Positions 34,312-43,798 of a DNA stretch of 64,000 bases are shown here, one piece after another. The stretch lies in NCBI RefSeq assembly GCF_003946215.1, contig NZ_RHOW01000002.1, positions 1-64,000 on the forward strand, given 5' to 3'. Position 1 is the first letter of the stretch; each line of letters starts with the position of its first letter. Below the pieces are notes generated by a model that saw only the letters and a list, made by a program, of their open reading frames with translations, had not been told where the DNA came from and ran no database searches. The DNA comes from Lapidilactobacillus mulanensis. GTDB lineage: Bacteria; Bacillota; Bacilli; Lactobacillales; Lactobacillaceae. The position numbers were made by a program, and so were the translations under genes.

Positions 34312-34980
34312 TTATTTCTGTGCTGCTTCGTATTCCTTGACGATTGCAACCGATGCGCTTGCACCAATTCGGTTCGCACCAGCGTCGATAACTGCCTGTG
34401 CATCTGCCAAACTGTGAACACCGCCAGAAGCCTTAACACCAATCTTTTCGCCAACAGTCTTGCGCATGATTGCAACGTCATGAGCGTTAGCACCGCCAGT
34501 TGAAAAACCAGTCGAAGTCTTAACAAAGTCTGTGCCACCAGCAACAGCTAATTCGCAAGCTTTAACTTTTTGGTCATCAGTCAGAAGTGAAGTTTCAATA
34601 ATCACTTTTAATTTCGCACCGCCGGCATGAGCTGCTCGCGCCACGTTTTGAATGTCGTTTTGAACGGCTTCATCGTGACCCGCGATCAATTCGCCAATAT
34701 TGATTACCATATCGACTTCTTGCGCGCCATCATGCAATGCCTGCGCAGTCTCAGCAACTTTCGAAACCGTCGTTGTTGCACCCAGAGGAAAACCAATAAC
34801 TGTACAAGTTGTGACGCCCGTTCCTTGCAATTCCTCTGCCGTTAATTTAACCCAGTAAGGATTGATACAAACTGAAGCAAATTTATATTCCTTTGCTTCG
34901 GCGATAACTTTGCGCACCTCTTCCTCAGTTGCATCTGGTTTTAACAAGGTGTGGTCGAAATACTTTGCGAAATTTTCCAT
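34312..34980 (-). CDS. deoC: deoxyribose-phosphate aldolase DeoC
   Basis: A 222-residue class I aldolase: [48 protein letters not shown] (about 100), [10 protein letters not shown] (about 140), [13 protein letters not shown] with the Schiff-base Lys (about 160), and [14 protein letters not shown]. It splits deoxyribose-5-phosphate to glyceraldehyde-3-phosphate and acetaldehyde. Start ATG 34980 follows AAAGGAG; the frame's extension to 35040 is through the promoter. It is the first gene of the deo operon. A cre-like sequence (35046-35064) lies upstream. Confidence 0.95.
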   Translation of the reverse strand: MENFAKYFDHTLLKPDATEEEVRKVIAEAKEYKFASVCINPYWVKLTAEELQGTGVTTCTVIGFPLGATTTVSKVAETAQALHDGAQEVDMVINIGELIAGHDEAVQNDIQNVARAAHAGGAKLKVIIETSLLTDDQKVKACELAVAGGTDFVKTSTGFSTGGANAHDVAIMRKTVGEKIGVKASGGVHSLADAQAVIDAGANRIGASASVAIVKEYEAAQK

Positions 34981-35045
34981 GAAAACTCTCCTTTGACTAA
35001 TAAAATACGAAGCTGCAAAACTTATAGTTCCTATCTGCATAATAT

Positions 35046-35064
35046 CATGGTAAGCGTTTGGATA
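35046..35064 (-). promoter_or_regulatory. possible cre (CcpA) site upstream of deoC
   Basis: Minus strand TCCAAACGCTTACCA matches the WTGNAANCGNWNNCA pattern with two mismatches. It lies immediately upstream of a TATTAT -10-like box. Catabolite control of deo genes is common in lactic acid bacteria. The match is imperfect. Confidence 0.4.
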
Positions 35065-35154
35065 ACAGTTTTTAACGAAAAATTATTGGCTAAATGTTGG
35101 TTTTCACAAAAAAACATCGAATCGGTTTCGATTCGATGTAATTAATTTTTATTT

Positions 35155-35830
35155 GAAGGCTTTGTTTGCGTGAGGTAGGATTTTGTTTGGTTCCGTCAGA
35201 ACGCTCCAGAAAAATGTTGCGCCTCGCTGTGGGGATGACTTCAAGCCTTTTGAAGCCCACAAAAGTCTTGAAGATCACCCTTGTTCTAGCGGTACTTGGG
35301 TTTAAGTGGTAACTGAATTAGCAATCAACATATCTGAGAACATTTAGTAAATAAGTTGATCCCGCAAGAACAATTTCACTGCGAGTCGCAACTTTTTCTT
35401 CCGCGTTCTGACTCATCCTGGCGGCTTTTTAGTGGTTACTGAAGTTAACGGCTAGTCCTGTGCGACTGATTTATACCGCAACACTTTTCTTTAGAAGACG
35501 AAAGGCGGACTTGATTATCGTTCCGACTTTTTAGAAGAACTATTCGAAGTAAAGGCCACAGTGTTAATCACATTTGCGGAACCCTGTTATTTCGATCCTA
35601 GCCTAACCAAAATAAGTTTAGGCAGAAGTTGCGGAAGAAAATAGTGGGATTGCAGTGGTAATTTTGTTAATGAGCGATTTTTGCGAATTTACAAAATGGG
35701 GAAATGTGAGATCCGGCGCTTTTCCGGAGCTCACATTTTAGGCGGAAGAATTTCCGATCTTTGGAAATTCTGCAGCCGTCTCCACAGCAATTCCCACTAT
35801 TTTCTGGAGCAGCTTCTGCCGAAGGTAGAT
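35155..35830 (-). repeat. Family 2 composite element (B+A), minus orientation
   Basis: GAAGGCTTTGTTTGCGTG starts unit B. Linker GGAACCCTGTTATTTCGATCC, then unit A arms GCAGAAGTTGCGGAAGAAAA and TTTTCTGGAGCAGCTTCTGC, ending CCGAAGGTAG at about 35828. It fills much of the deoC-anmK gap. Confidence 0.85.
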
Positions 35831-35939
35831 TAAAATTCTCAATTATCTTAAATTAAACCAGAATAAAAAAACTCCGCTACGGACATATTACTTTCTAAAA
35901 AAACTATTCAAAGTAAAGGCAACAATGTTAATCAAGTTC

Positions 35940-36195
35940 AAGGAACCCTGTTATTCAAATCCCAGCCTAAACAAACTAGGTTTAGGCAGAAGTTGCGGAA
36001 GAAAATAATGGGATTGCAGTGGTATTTCTGTTAATGAGCGGTCTTTGCGAATTTACAGAAAGAGAAAATGTGAGATCCGACGCTTTTCCGGAGCTCACAT
36101 TTTAGGCGGAAGAATTTCCGGTTTTTGGAAATCCTGCAGCCGTCTCCACAGCAACCTCCCACTATTTTCTGGAGCAGCTTCTGCCGAAGGTAGAT
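35940..36195 (-). repeat. Family 2 single unit A, minus orientation
   Basis: Follows the composite at 35155-35830 with the same B-A-A order seen at 24936-25975. It ends CCGAAGGTAG about 15 bp before the anmK stop codon. Confidence 0.85.
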
Positions 36196-36209
36196 TATTT
36201 TTTACAGGC

Positions 36210-37337
36210 TTAGTAATAAGTAACCTTCCCCAAAATAACCGGCTTACGCGCACCCGTTGCGCTAGGAACGTTGCTTGGTTGTCGCTGCAAAGTTTGATTA
36301 CCCAAGATCGTCATCGCCACCGCTTCTTTTGCGTCGGAAGAATAACCCAAGTCCTCCTGGATCATCACTTTAACATCAGGCAGTTGTGCGCCGATCATTT
36401 TAACCAAAGTCGGATTATAACTCCCACCGCCACCAACAATGAGTTCAGTTTGCTCCGTCGCAAACTGCCGAACCGCTTGCGCGATCGAGCTCGCTGTTAA
36501 CGCCGTTGCAGTAGCGATCCAGTCGTCTGGCTGTAATTGATATTTAGCCAAAATCCGCGTGACATATTCGCTACCGAATTCTTCACGACCAGTCGTCTTA
36601 GGAAATGGTTTAGCAAAATAAGGATGCTCCAATAACGCCTCCAAAACAGTTTGATCGACTTGGCCAGCCGCACCATGAGCGCCATCACGATCAAATTCTT
36701 CATCATAAAAACGACGGCATAATTCATCGATCACCATATTTCCAGGCCCCGTATCAAAAGCCGTTAATTGATCGAGTTGTCCGTTTTGAGGAATTACCGT
36801 GGCATTGCCGATACCGCCGATATTTTGTAAAATCCGCGTCGACTGCTCGCTGCGATATAAAATATATTCAGAGTACGGCACAATTGGCGCACCCTGCCCA
36901 CCGACAGCCATATCGCGCGGACGAAAATCAGAGACGACCGTCGTTTTGGCAATTTCACTGATCAGCGCCGACTCACCGATTTGTAGTGTTGAAGGAACCA
37001 AGTTTTTATCTGCGGGTCGTGGTAAATGATAAATGGTTTGACCATGAGAAGCAACAAATCCTAGTTCTTCACTAGCAACACCATATTCCTGGCAAACTTT
37101 AACAACTGCCTCGCCGAAAATCCGTCCCAACTCAAAATTAAGACTGCAAATAGCTTCAACGTTAGAAGTTGAAACCGATAATGCCGCCTTAATTTTTTCT
37201 TTCGTTGCTAAGCTAAACGGATAGCTGGAAAATTTTAATTGTTTAACTTTGGTGGATTCATTGACGCCGGCAATTTCCACGAGCGCGGCATCCACCCCAT
37301 CCAATGAAGTTCCTGACATTAACCCAACTGCTAACAT
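36210..37337 (-). CDS. anmK: anhydro-N-acetylmuramic acid kinase AnmK
   Basis: A 375-residue ASKHA kinase: VGLMSGTSLDGVDAALVEI at the N-terminus, FVASHGQTIYHLPR, NIGGIGNAT, FDTGPGNMVIDEL and ELIVGGGGSYNPTLV (adenosine-binding). It opens and phosphorylates 1,6-anhydroMurNAc to MurNAc-6-phosphate, which MurQ (17.5 kb) can use, so it belongs to the same recycling pathway. Start ATG 37337 follows AAGGAG; an upstream ATG at 37361 lies before that ribosome binding site. It stands alone between repeats and the sdpRI-like pair. Confidence 0.93.
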   Translation of the reverse strand: MLAVGLMSGTSLDGVDAALVEIAGVNESTKVKQLKFSSYPFSLATKEKIKAALSVSTSNVEAICSLNFELGRIFGEAVVKVCQEYGVASEELGFVASHGQTIYHLPRPADKNLVPSTLQIGESALISEIAKTTVVSDFRPRDMAVGGQGAPIVPYSEYILYRSEQSTRILQNIGGIGNATVIPQNGQLDQLTAFDTGPGNMVIDELCRRFYDEEFDRDGAHGAAGQVDQTVLEALLEHPYFAKPFPKTTGREEFGSEYVTRILAKYQLQPDDWIATATALTASSIAQAVRQFATEQTELIVGGGGSYNPTLVKMIGAQLPDVKVMIQEDLGYSSDAKEAVAMTILGNQTLQRQPSNVPSATGARKPVILGKVTYY

Positions 37338-37428
37338 GCCTGTTCTCCTTGCGTAACTCATTTTAATGATTGCGTTTCTATTCTAACTCAAAGAAGCGCC
37401 ACGTCACAACCAAGCCAAAAATTCAGTC

Positions 37429-38058
37429 TCATTTTTTCAAAGAGCCGTATATCGAAACACTCAACATTATGACGACCACAATTCCGAGTACCACTGCCGC
37501 CAAAACTGGACTAATAAATAGACTAATTACCACCAGAAGGCCACCGAAAACCATCACGTAACCTGTCATGCGGCTGACGAGGCCCCAATTTTTCTGATTG
37601 CGCATGATTCTAAACGGCCGCATTGCAGTTTGTTGCTCATAAGTGACGGTCGGAATATAATTCCCCAGCGCAATGAACGTGATTGCCACAACAAACATGG
37701 CAATGCGTCCCACATCGACTTTTGCCCCCAGCGCCAGTGCAATCGTAATGATATACAGCACGACTGTTAAAATTGGCACGATCGCAATCGTCACCATTTC
37801 CATCCGCCGTGAGCCACCATTGATCCGCGAACTCCGCGTCGACGTCCACATGATAAACAGTTGAACCAACGCCATCAAAACGGGAATCCCAAATACCGCC
37901 AGCGGTCTATTCGCCCAGCCGTTGGGCTCATTATCGACGCCGAAATGAATGGCGATTTTTGCAGGTAATTGCGAATAGACCATGATTCCTAGCAACATTG
38001 GTGCCAGCGTCAAAAGTGTGGTCACAAGCGTTAATTTTTTCATTTTATTTTTCTGCAT
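37429..38058 (-). CDS. SdpI/DUF1648-type membrane protein
   Basis: About 209 residues, six predicted membrane helices. The N-terminal DUF1648 segment is LPAKIAIHFGVDNEPNGWANRPLAVFGIPVLMAL and the C-terminal part resembles SdpI immunity proteins (LGNYIPTV, NWGLVSRMTGYVMVFGGLLVV). In Bacillus, SdpI gives immunity to a killing factor and works with the ArsR-like repressor SdpR. Here an ArsR gene overlaps its 5' end. No toxin gene is visible. The start is uncertain: ATG 38064, 38058 or 38043 are all in frame, and 38058 has the best spacing to GGAGGT. Confidence 0.75.
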   Translation of the reverse strand: MQKNKMKKLTLVTTLLTLAPMLLGIMVYSQLPAKIAIHFGVDNEPNGWANRPLAVFGIPVLMALVQLFIMWTSTRSSRINGGSRRMEMVTIAIVPILTVVLYIITIALALGAKVDVGRIAMFVVAITFIALGNYIPTVTYEQQTAMRPFRIMRNQKNWGLVSRMTGYVMVFGGLLVVISLFISPVLAAVVLGIVVVIMLSVSIYGSLKK

Positions 38059-38326
38059 GATCATTCTTACCTCCAACTTGATAGATCCAAGTTAAAATAT
38101 CTTCGAAAACGGTGCTATTCAGTGAATAATAAATATAATTTTTATCTTTGGTTTCGGTGATGAATCCTGCTTGCTTCAACAACTTCAAATGATAAGAAAC
38201 GGTGGCATTGGTCAGATCAAATGAACTCGCAATTTCACCCGCAGTTTTAGGACCCGTTTTCAAGCGTTCAATAATTTGACGCCGAATTGGTTCGGCTAAA
38301 ACTTTCATTGATTCTGACAAGCCCAT
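38045..38326 (-). CDS. ArsR/SmtB-family repressor (SdpR-like)
   Basis: A 93-residue winged-helix repressor: SMKVLAEPIRRQIIERLKTGPKTAGEIASSFDLTNATVSYHLKLLKQAGFITETKDKNYIYYSLN is the full ArsR domain. There is no cysteine metal site, as in SdpR. Its end overlaps the start of the SdpI-like gene. A perfect 28-bp palindrome lies 25 bp upstream and is probably its own operator, so autorepression is likely. Confidence 0.88.
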   Translation of the reverse strand: MGLSESMKVLAEPIRRQIIERLKTGPKTAGEIASSFDLTNATVSYHLKLLKQAGFITETKDKNYIYYSLNSTVFEDILTWIYQVGGKNDHAEK

Positions 38327-38350
38327 GAGGATCACTTCTTTCACGTCGGT

Positions 38351-38378
38351 ATCTATTTAGAAATATTTCTAAATAGAT
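38351..38378. promoter_or_regulatory. 28-bp perfect palindrome, probable ArsR/SdpR-type operator
   Basis: ATCTATTTAGAAAT followed by its exact reverse complement, without a spacer, between the arsR-type gene and the dlt promoter region. The position just upstream of the repressor gene fits autoregulation. Confidence 0.75.
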
Positions 38379-38507
38379 TATAAGGCGACTGATTTCAAAT
38401 TACAACCGCAAATCTTTATGCGTCATATTTTTTCATCTCATCTCTTCTTACAATATTGTTAGTTGAGTCGCGCAATTGTTCGTACATTCGCGGGCTATTT
38501 TTTGAGA

Positions 38508-38536
38508 TTGACTTACAATTTAATTGGAGCTAATTA
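38508..38536 (+). promoter_or_regulatory. promoter of the dlt operon
   Basis: TTGACT (38508-38513), 17-bp spacer, TAATTA (38531-38536). The predicted transcript start leaves a leader of about 20 bases before dltX. Confidence 0.65.
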
Positions 38537-38562
38537 TCAAGGACCTAATCAGGAGGCTGTTC

Positions 38563-38712
38563 ATGGATAAGAAAAAAGCAGAGCCAAAAGATCATGAAAT
38601 TCGCAACTTTATTTTAAGAACACTTTTATATTTTGTTGTTTTCTTTCTGTTGATGTATCTGTACAGTTACGTCGGCGTCAATGGCAGTCACTTTATATAC
38701 AACGAGTTTTAA
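38563..38712 (+). CDS. dltX: DltX, teichoic acid D-alanylation small membrane protein
   Basis: A 49-residue protein with a basic start (MDKKKAEPKDHEIRNFILRT), one membrane helix (LLYFVVFFLLMYLYSYV) and a C-terminal GSHFIYNEF. The conserved extracellular FIYNEF-type tail is the DltX hallmark, needed for transfer of D-alanine in the DltB-DltD complex. Start ATG 38563 lies 6 bases after AGGAGG; the frame reaches back further without one. It is directly upstream of dltA and begins the operon. Confidence 0.9.
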   Translation: MDKKKAEPKDHEIRNFILRTLLYFVVFFLLMYLYSYVGVNGSHFIYNEF

Positions 38713-38729
38713 ACTAAGGGGGACTTGGG

Positions 38730-40235
38730 ATGATTCAAAATATTATTGAAGCCATCGATGAAATCAGCGCGAAATATCCAGATCGAATCGCTTACGATTA
38801 TCTCGGAACACAATATTCCTATTCGCAATTGGTTCAACAGGCCAACACGTTGGCAATTCATTTAGATGCGCAAAATTTACCAGTAAAGGCGCCGATCATT
38901 GTTTACGGTGGGCAAGAATTCGAAATGTTAGTTGCTTTCCTTGCCGCTGTTAAAACCGGACATGCTTATATTCCAGTCGACAGCCATTCTGACAACCACC
39001 GATTACAAATGATTCAAGACACGGCGAATTCACCTTTGATCATCGCGATTGACCAACTACCAGTTGAGCTTCCCGAAATTCAAGTGATCACGTTAGCAGA
39101 AATTAATCTTTTAAACGTGACTGATTCTCATCCCCAGTTTCAAGCTGTCCGTGGTGACGACAATTTTTATATTATTTTCACTTCTGGTACGACCGGCAAA
39201 CCTAAAGGCGTGCAAATTTCCCACAACAATTTATTAAGCTTCGTGAATTGGCAACTGTCTGATTTTCAATGGCCGACTGATCCCAACGTCTTAGCACAAG
39301 CACCCTTCTCGTTTGATCTGTCAGTCATGGGGTTGTATCCAACACTGACAACCGGTGGCACTTTAAAGGCGCTGCCGAAAGAAGTCACCGAAGATTTCAA
39401 GCAATTGTTCCACTATCTGCCTCAACTGCAGCTCAATGTGTGGATCTCGACACCTTCCTTGGTTGAGATTTGTCTCTTATTGAAAGATTTCAACGAGACC
39501 AACTATCCCACACTGACTCATTTTATCTTCTGTGGCGAAGAATTAAGTCATACCACCGCTGAAAAATTAATTGCGCGTTTCCCCAGCAGCCATATTTACA
39601 ATACGTATGGGCCAACGGAAGCATGTGTTGCGGTAACTGGTATTGAGATCACACCAGAAGTTCTAGCTCAGTATTCACGTTTACCGATCGGTTATGTTAA
39701 AGAAGATACTAAAATTTCCGTCGTTGCTGAGCAAAACGAACAAATTGGCGAAATTTTGATCAGTGGTCCTAGTGTTTCGAAGGGCTATCTCAATCTACCC
39801 GAAAAAACCGCGGCTGCCTTTGATAACACACAACCTTGGTCAACTTATCATAGTGGCGATCTTGGCTTCTTTGCCGACGACCAGCTGCTCTTCTATCGTG
39901 GCCGCATGGATTTTCAGATCAAGTTCAACGGTTATCGCATCGAGCTGGAAGAAATTAATTTCTATTTACGTCAAAGTGCTTTGATCGAACAAGGTGTGGT
40001 TGTCCCGCGCTATAACAAGGATCACCGCGTCAACCAATTGATTGCGATTATCGTGCCGGAAAAAACACCCGTCGATTCAGAAAACGACTTGACCAATGCG
40101 ATCAAGCAAGAACTACAAGACAATATTATGCCGTACATGATGCCCCAGCGCTTTATTTACCGACAGAGTTTACCGCGATCCGCCAATGATAAGGTCGATA
40201 TCAAGGCGTTGATACTGGAGGTCAACTCACAGTGA
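38730..40235 (+). CDS. dltA: D-alanine--poly(phosphoribitol) ligase DltA
   Basis: A 501-residue adenylating enzyme of the ANL superfamily: P-loop FTSGTTGKPKGVQISH (about residue 150), YNTYGPTEACVAVTGIEI (A5, about 290), YHSGDLGFF (A7), GRMDFQIKFNGYRIELEEI (A8) and C-terminal RSANDKVDI with the catalytic Lys (A10). It activates D-alanine with ATP and loads it onto DltC. It lies 17 bp after dltX and overlaps dltB by 4 bases. Confidence 0.97.
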   Translation: MIQNIIEAIDEISAKYPDRIAYDYLGTQYSYSQLVQQANTLAIHLDAQNLPVKAPIIVYGGQEFEMLVAFLAAVKTGHAYIPVDSHSDNHRLQMIQDTANSPLIIAIDQLPVELPEIQVITLAEINLLNVTDSHPQFQAVRGDDNFYIIFTSGTTGKPKGVQISHNNLLSFVNWQLSDFQWPTDPNVLAQAPFSFDLSVMGLYPTLTTGGTLKALPKEVTEDFKQLFHYLPQLQLNVWISTPSLVEICLLLKDFNETNYPTLTHFIFCGEELSHTTAEKLIARFPSSHIYNTYGPTEACVAVTGIEITPEVLAQYSRLPIGYVKEDTKISVVAEQNEQIGEILISGPSVSKGYLNLPEKTAAAFDNTQPWSTYHSGDLGFFADDQLLFYRGRMDFQIKFNGYRIELEEINFYLRQSALIEQGVVVPRYNKDHRVNQLIAIIVPEKTPVDSENDLTNAIKQELQDNIMPYMMPQRFIYRQSLPRSANDKVDIKALILEVNSQ

Positions 40236-41443
40236 TCAATTTACAACCTTATAGCAATCCTGCCTACTTTGGCATCTTGCTTATCGCCTTATTGCCTGTG
40301 ATCATCGGCTTGTATTTTGGTCGCCGACTGAAAATCTACGAGTCTATTTTTACCTTAGCGTTTCTCATCCTGACTTTTGGCGGTGACCACTGGCATCAAG
40401 GTGCCGCGTTGATTCTGTACACGTGTTACCAAGTTCTACTGACAATGGGATTCACTCATTATCGCTGGAATAAAAATCAGACGACTATTTTCGTGAGTGC
40501 TGTTATTTTAAGCATCTTGCCTTTGATCATCGTGAAATTCACGCCACTATTTCCTAACTACAACGGTTTTAATATCGGTTTTTTGGGAATCAGTTATTTA
40601 ACTTTCAAAACCGTACAGGTCATCATGGAATTACGTGATGGGACGATCAAAGAGATCTCGTGGTCTCAGTACCTACATTTTCTGCTCTTTTTCCCAACAA
40701 TTTCCTCAGGGCCGATCGATCGTTATCGGCGATTCATTAAAGATTACGAAAATGTTCCCGATCGTTCCGCCTATTTGGATGATGTCAGCAAGGCTGTTTT
40801 CTATCTCATTCAAGGATTTCTCTACAAATATATCCTTGGCTATATTTTTGGCACCTTATTATTACCCAACGTTGCGCGCGCGGCAATGAGCCAAAGTTCT
40901 GCTTTCGGTGGAACGGGAATTTCTTGGTATCTATTAGGCTATATGTATGTTTACAGCATGTATTTATTTTTCGACTTTGCGGGTTATAGTCTGTTCGCCG
41001 TTTCGATCAGTTATTTCATGGGGATCAAAACGCCAATGAACTTTAACAAACCTTTCCTTGCCCACAACATTAAGGAATTTTGGAATCGTTGGCACATGAC
41101 CTTATCCTTCTGGTTCCGTGATTTTATCTTCATGCGTTTTACGTTTTGGGTGATGAAGCATCGCTGGGTCAAGAATCGCGTGCGCATGTCGCAGCTGGCC
41201 TACTTGGTCAACTTTCTGATTATGGGTTTTTGGCATGGATTGACTTGGTACTATATTGTATACGGCCTCTTCCATGCCGCCGCGATCATCATCAACGATT
41301 ATTGGCTGCGGTATAAAAAGAATCATGCGGATAAAATTCCTCATAATAAATTTACCGAAGGTTTGGCTATCTTTGTCACCTTTAACATTGTTTGTTTTAG
41401 CTTTTTGATTTTCTCTGGATTTTTGAATCAATTATGGTTCTAA
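40232..41443 (+). CDS. dltB: D-alanyl transfer protein DltB (MBOAT)
   Basis: A 403-residue multi-pass MBOAT protein. Conserved segments include LLFFPTISSGPIDRYRRF (about 150), NIKEFWNRWHMTLSFWFRDFIFMRF (about 275) and FLIMGFWHGLTWYYIVYGLFHA with the catalytic His (about 335). It passes D-alanine from DltC across the membrane toward DltD and teichoic acid. The start is GTG, four bases inside dltA, after TGGAGG. It is followed by an 845-bp gap filled with Family 2 elements before dltC, which is unusual because dltB and dltC normally abut. Confidence 0.95.
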   Translation: MINLQPYSNPAYFGILLIALLPVIIGLYFGRRLKIYESIFTLAFLILTFGGDHWHQGAALILYTCYQVLLTMGFTHYRWNKNQTTIFVSAVILSILPLIIVKFTPLFPNYNGFNIGFLGISYLTFKTVQVIMELRDGTIKEISWSQYLHFLLFFPTISSGPIDRYRRFIKDYENVPDRSAYLDDVSKAVFYLIQGFLYKYILGYIFGTLLLPNVARAAMSQSSAFGGTGISWYLLGYMYVYSMYLFFDFAGYSLFAVSISYFMGIKTPMNFNKPFLAHNIKEFWNRWHMTLSFWFRDFIFMRFTFWVMKHRWVKNRVRMSQLAYLVNFLIMGFWHGLTWYYIVYGLFHAAAIIINDYWLRYKKNHADKIPHNKFTEGLAIFVTFNIVCFSFLIFSGFLNQLWF

Positions 41444-41474
41444 GGGCTGATACTGCTGGCCAGTTGAAAAATAC

Positions 41475-42205
41475 GATCTACCTGCGGCGAAAATTGCTGT
41501 GGAAGTGTGTAAAGATTGATCTACCTTCGGCAGAAGTTGCTCCAGAAAATAGTGGGAGGTTGCTGTGGGGACGGCTTCAAGCTTTTGGAAGTTCGCCAAA
41601 AGTTTTCCGCCTAAAATGTGAGCTCTTCCAAAACCGTGAAGATCTCACATTTTCCCATTTTGTAAATTCGCAAGAACCACTCATTAACAAAATTACCACT
41701 GCAATCCCACTATTTTCTTCCGCAACTTCTGCCTAAACTTATTCTGTTTAGGCTAGGATCTGAATAACAGGGTTCCTCAAGCTTGATTGACATTGTTGTC
41801 TTGACTCTGAATAGTTGAACTGAAAAGTCGGAACGATAATTAAGTCCGCCTTTCGTCTTCAAAAAACTAAAGTTGCGGTACAAATCAGTCGCACAGGTCT
41901 AGACGTTAACTAGAGCCAGCACCATAAAACCGCCGAGATGAGTCAGAACGCGGAAGAAAAAGTTGCGACTCGCAGTGAAATTGTTCTTGCGGGACCCATT
42001 AAGTTTTTAAAACAATCTCAGATAAGTTGACCAACAATGCAGTTCTGCACTAAAACCCAGTCCCGCTAGAACAAGGGTGATCTTCAAGACTTTGCCGATT
42101 TTGCAAAGGCTTGAAGTCATCCCCACAGCGAGGCGCAACTATTTTCTGGAGCGTTCTGACGGAACCAAATCAATTCCTACCACTCGTAAACAAAGCCTTC
42201 AATAA
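41475..42205 (+). repeat. Family 2 composite element (A+B) inserted between dltB and dltC
   Basis: A fragment of the A start (CTACCTGCGGCGAAAATTGC, 41478-41497) precedes a full unit A (41521-41755; arms CAGAAGTTGCTCCAGAAAAT and complement), the AACAGGGTTCCTCAAG linker and unit B (about 41840-42203). It splits the dlt operon. No promoter with clear -35/-10 boxes was found between 42205 and dltC. Confidence 0.88.
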
Positions 42206-42287
42206 TCAGTTCAAAAGCTTTAAATACCACCTGCAGCAAATTTATTGCATCAACAAACTCAGCACCTATTTTGAAAGGATGATCAAC

Positions 42288-42521
42288 ATGACAGACTCAG
42301 AAAAACTATATTCAATTATCAATGACTTAACTGGCGAGGATCTCACGGGCAAAGGTGATACCAACCTATTCGATACTGGTTTGCTCGATTCCATGGCAAC
42401 TGTTCAGCTTTTATTAGAAATTGAAACGGAGATTGGCGTCGAAGTGCCTGTCTCTGAATTTGAACGCACTGAGTGGGAAACACCCAACAAAATCATTGCC
42501 AAAATTGGGACGCTCAAATGA
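42288..42521 (+). CDS. dltC: D-alanyl carrier protein DltC
   Basis: A 77-residue acyl-carrier-type protein: [40 protein letters not shown], with the phosphopantetheine Ser in LLDSMAT (about residue 36), then [19 protein letters not shown], typical of DltC. Start ATG 42288 lies after GAAAGGAT; the frame extends upstream through the repeat, but that part is not coding. It overlaps dltD by 4 bases. Confidence 0.96.
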   Translation: MTDSEKLYSIINDLTGEDLTGKGDTNLFDTGLLDSMATVQLLLEIETEIGVEVPVSEFERTEWETPNKIIAKIGTLK

Positions 42522-43798
42522 AAACCCGCAAAAAATTATGGCTGATTTTCGGACCAGTCATCATCGCGGCTATCGCAGTTTGGCTGGTTTTATTATTACC
42601 ATTCAGTCACCAGCGTATCAGCCAAGATTCGCTGAAGCATGGCGCGGTATCACTCTCAACCAACGTTTATCATGGTCAACTGTTCAAGAAACAAGCCTTC
42701 TCAGAAAATTACGTTCCCTTCCTCGGCTCATCAGAATTATTGCGCATGGATCCTTTACACCCTTCTGTATTGGCAGCGAAATATCACCGTTCTTATCAGC
42801 CGTTTCTGCTAGGAAACGCTGGGAGTCAATCGTTGAATCATTTCTTCACCTTACAGGGCGTACATCCACAACTGCAGGGTAAAAAAATTGTTTATATTAT
42901 TTCACCGCAGTGGTTTACCAAGCGTGGTCAAGAACCAGATGCCTTTAGTTTCTATTATTCACCGCTCCAGGCGATTCAATGGCTGCTCTCGGTCAATGAT
43001 TCGACTGCAACTCGTTATGCCGCAAAACGGCTTTTAGAGATGCCCTCGGGCAAAGCGAGTTCAACCATTGCGGCTGCTTTAAATAAAGTTGCCAAAGGAG
43101 AACGTTTGAATCAAAGTGATCGATTCCTGCTCAATTTGCGCCTACGAATTTTATTGAATGAAGACGCGCTTTTTTCTCGTTTTAGTTTGGCAGATCATTG
43201 GAAAACAATCGAAAAAGGGGAACGTTTATTACCGAGCCACGATTCCGACACGCTTCTGACGAAAACGGCGATACAACTTGCTAAAAAGCATACGAATAAT
43301 AATACATTTGGTATCGATAATCACTTTTACAGCGAGCGCTTGCGTGGATCACGGATCAATGGGCTACGTAATAGCCAGAAACATTATGATTATCGCCAGT
43401 CACCTGAGTATAGTGACTTGGAATTACTGCTGACTGAATTTAAGCAGCTCAATGCTAATGTCCTCTTCGTTATTCCGCCAATCAACCAAAAGTGGGCCAC
43501 GTATACGGGTTTACCATTGCCAATGCTACAAGAAACAGCCACCAAAATTAAATATCAGTTACGCAGTCAAGGCTTCAATCATATTGCCGATCTGACAAAT
43601 GACACGCATGCGAACTATATGATGCAAGATACGATTCACCTGGGCTGGTTGGGCTGGCTAAAAGTCGATGAAAAAGTGAACCCATTTCTCACACAAACGC
43701 AAGCACAACCCCGCTATCAACTTAATTCATATTTCTTCACACCTCAGTGGCAAAAATCCTTAACCTTGCAGAAAAGTGATGGTACAAATGGCAAGTAA
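42518..43798 (+). CDS. dltD: D-alanyl-lipoteichoic acid biosynthesis protein DltD
   Basis: A 426-residue protein with an N-terminal membrane anchor (about residues 7-26) and an extracellular SGNH-like domain: [42 protein letters not shown] (block I Ser), [21 protein letters not shown], and a C-terminal [16 protein letters not shown] with the Asp/His. It completes transfer of D-alanine to lipoteichoic acid outside the cell. Its ATG is inside the dltC stop codon (ATGA). Confidence 0.95.
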   Translation: MKTRKKLWLIFGPVIIAAIAVWLVLLLPFSHQRISQDSLKHGAVSLSTNVYHGQLFKKQAFSENYVPFLGSSELLRMDPLHPSVLAAKYHRSYQPFLLGNAGSQSLNHFFTLQGVHPQLQGKKIVYIISPQWFTKRGQEPDAFSFYYSPLQAIQWLLSVNDSTATRYAAKRLLEMPSGKASSTIAAALNKVAKGERLNQSDRFLLNLRLRILLNEDALFSRFSLADHWKTIEKGERLLPSHDSDTLLTKTAIQLAKKHTNNNTFGIDNHFYSERLRGSRINGLRNSQKHYDYRQSPEYSDLELLLTEFKQLNANVLFVIPPINQKWATYTGLPLPMLQETATKIKYQLRSQGFNHIADLTNDTHANYMMQDTIHLGWLGWLKVDEKVNPFLTQTQAQPRYQLNSYFFTPQWQKSLTLQKSDGTNGK

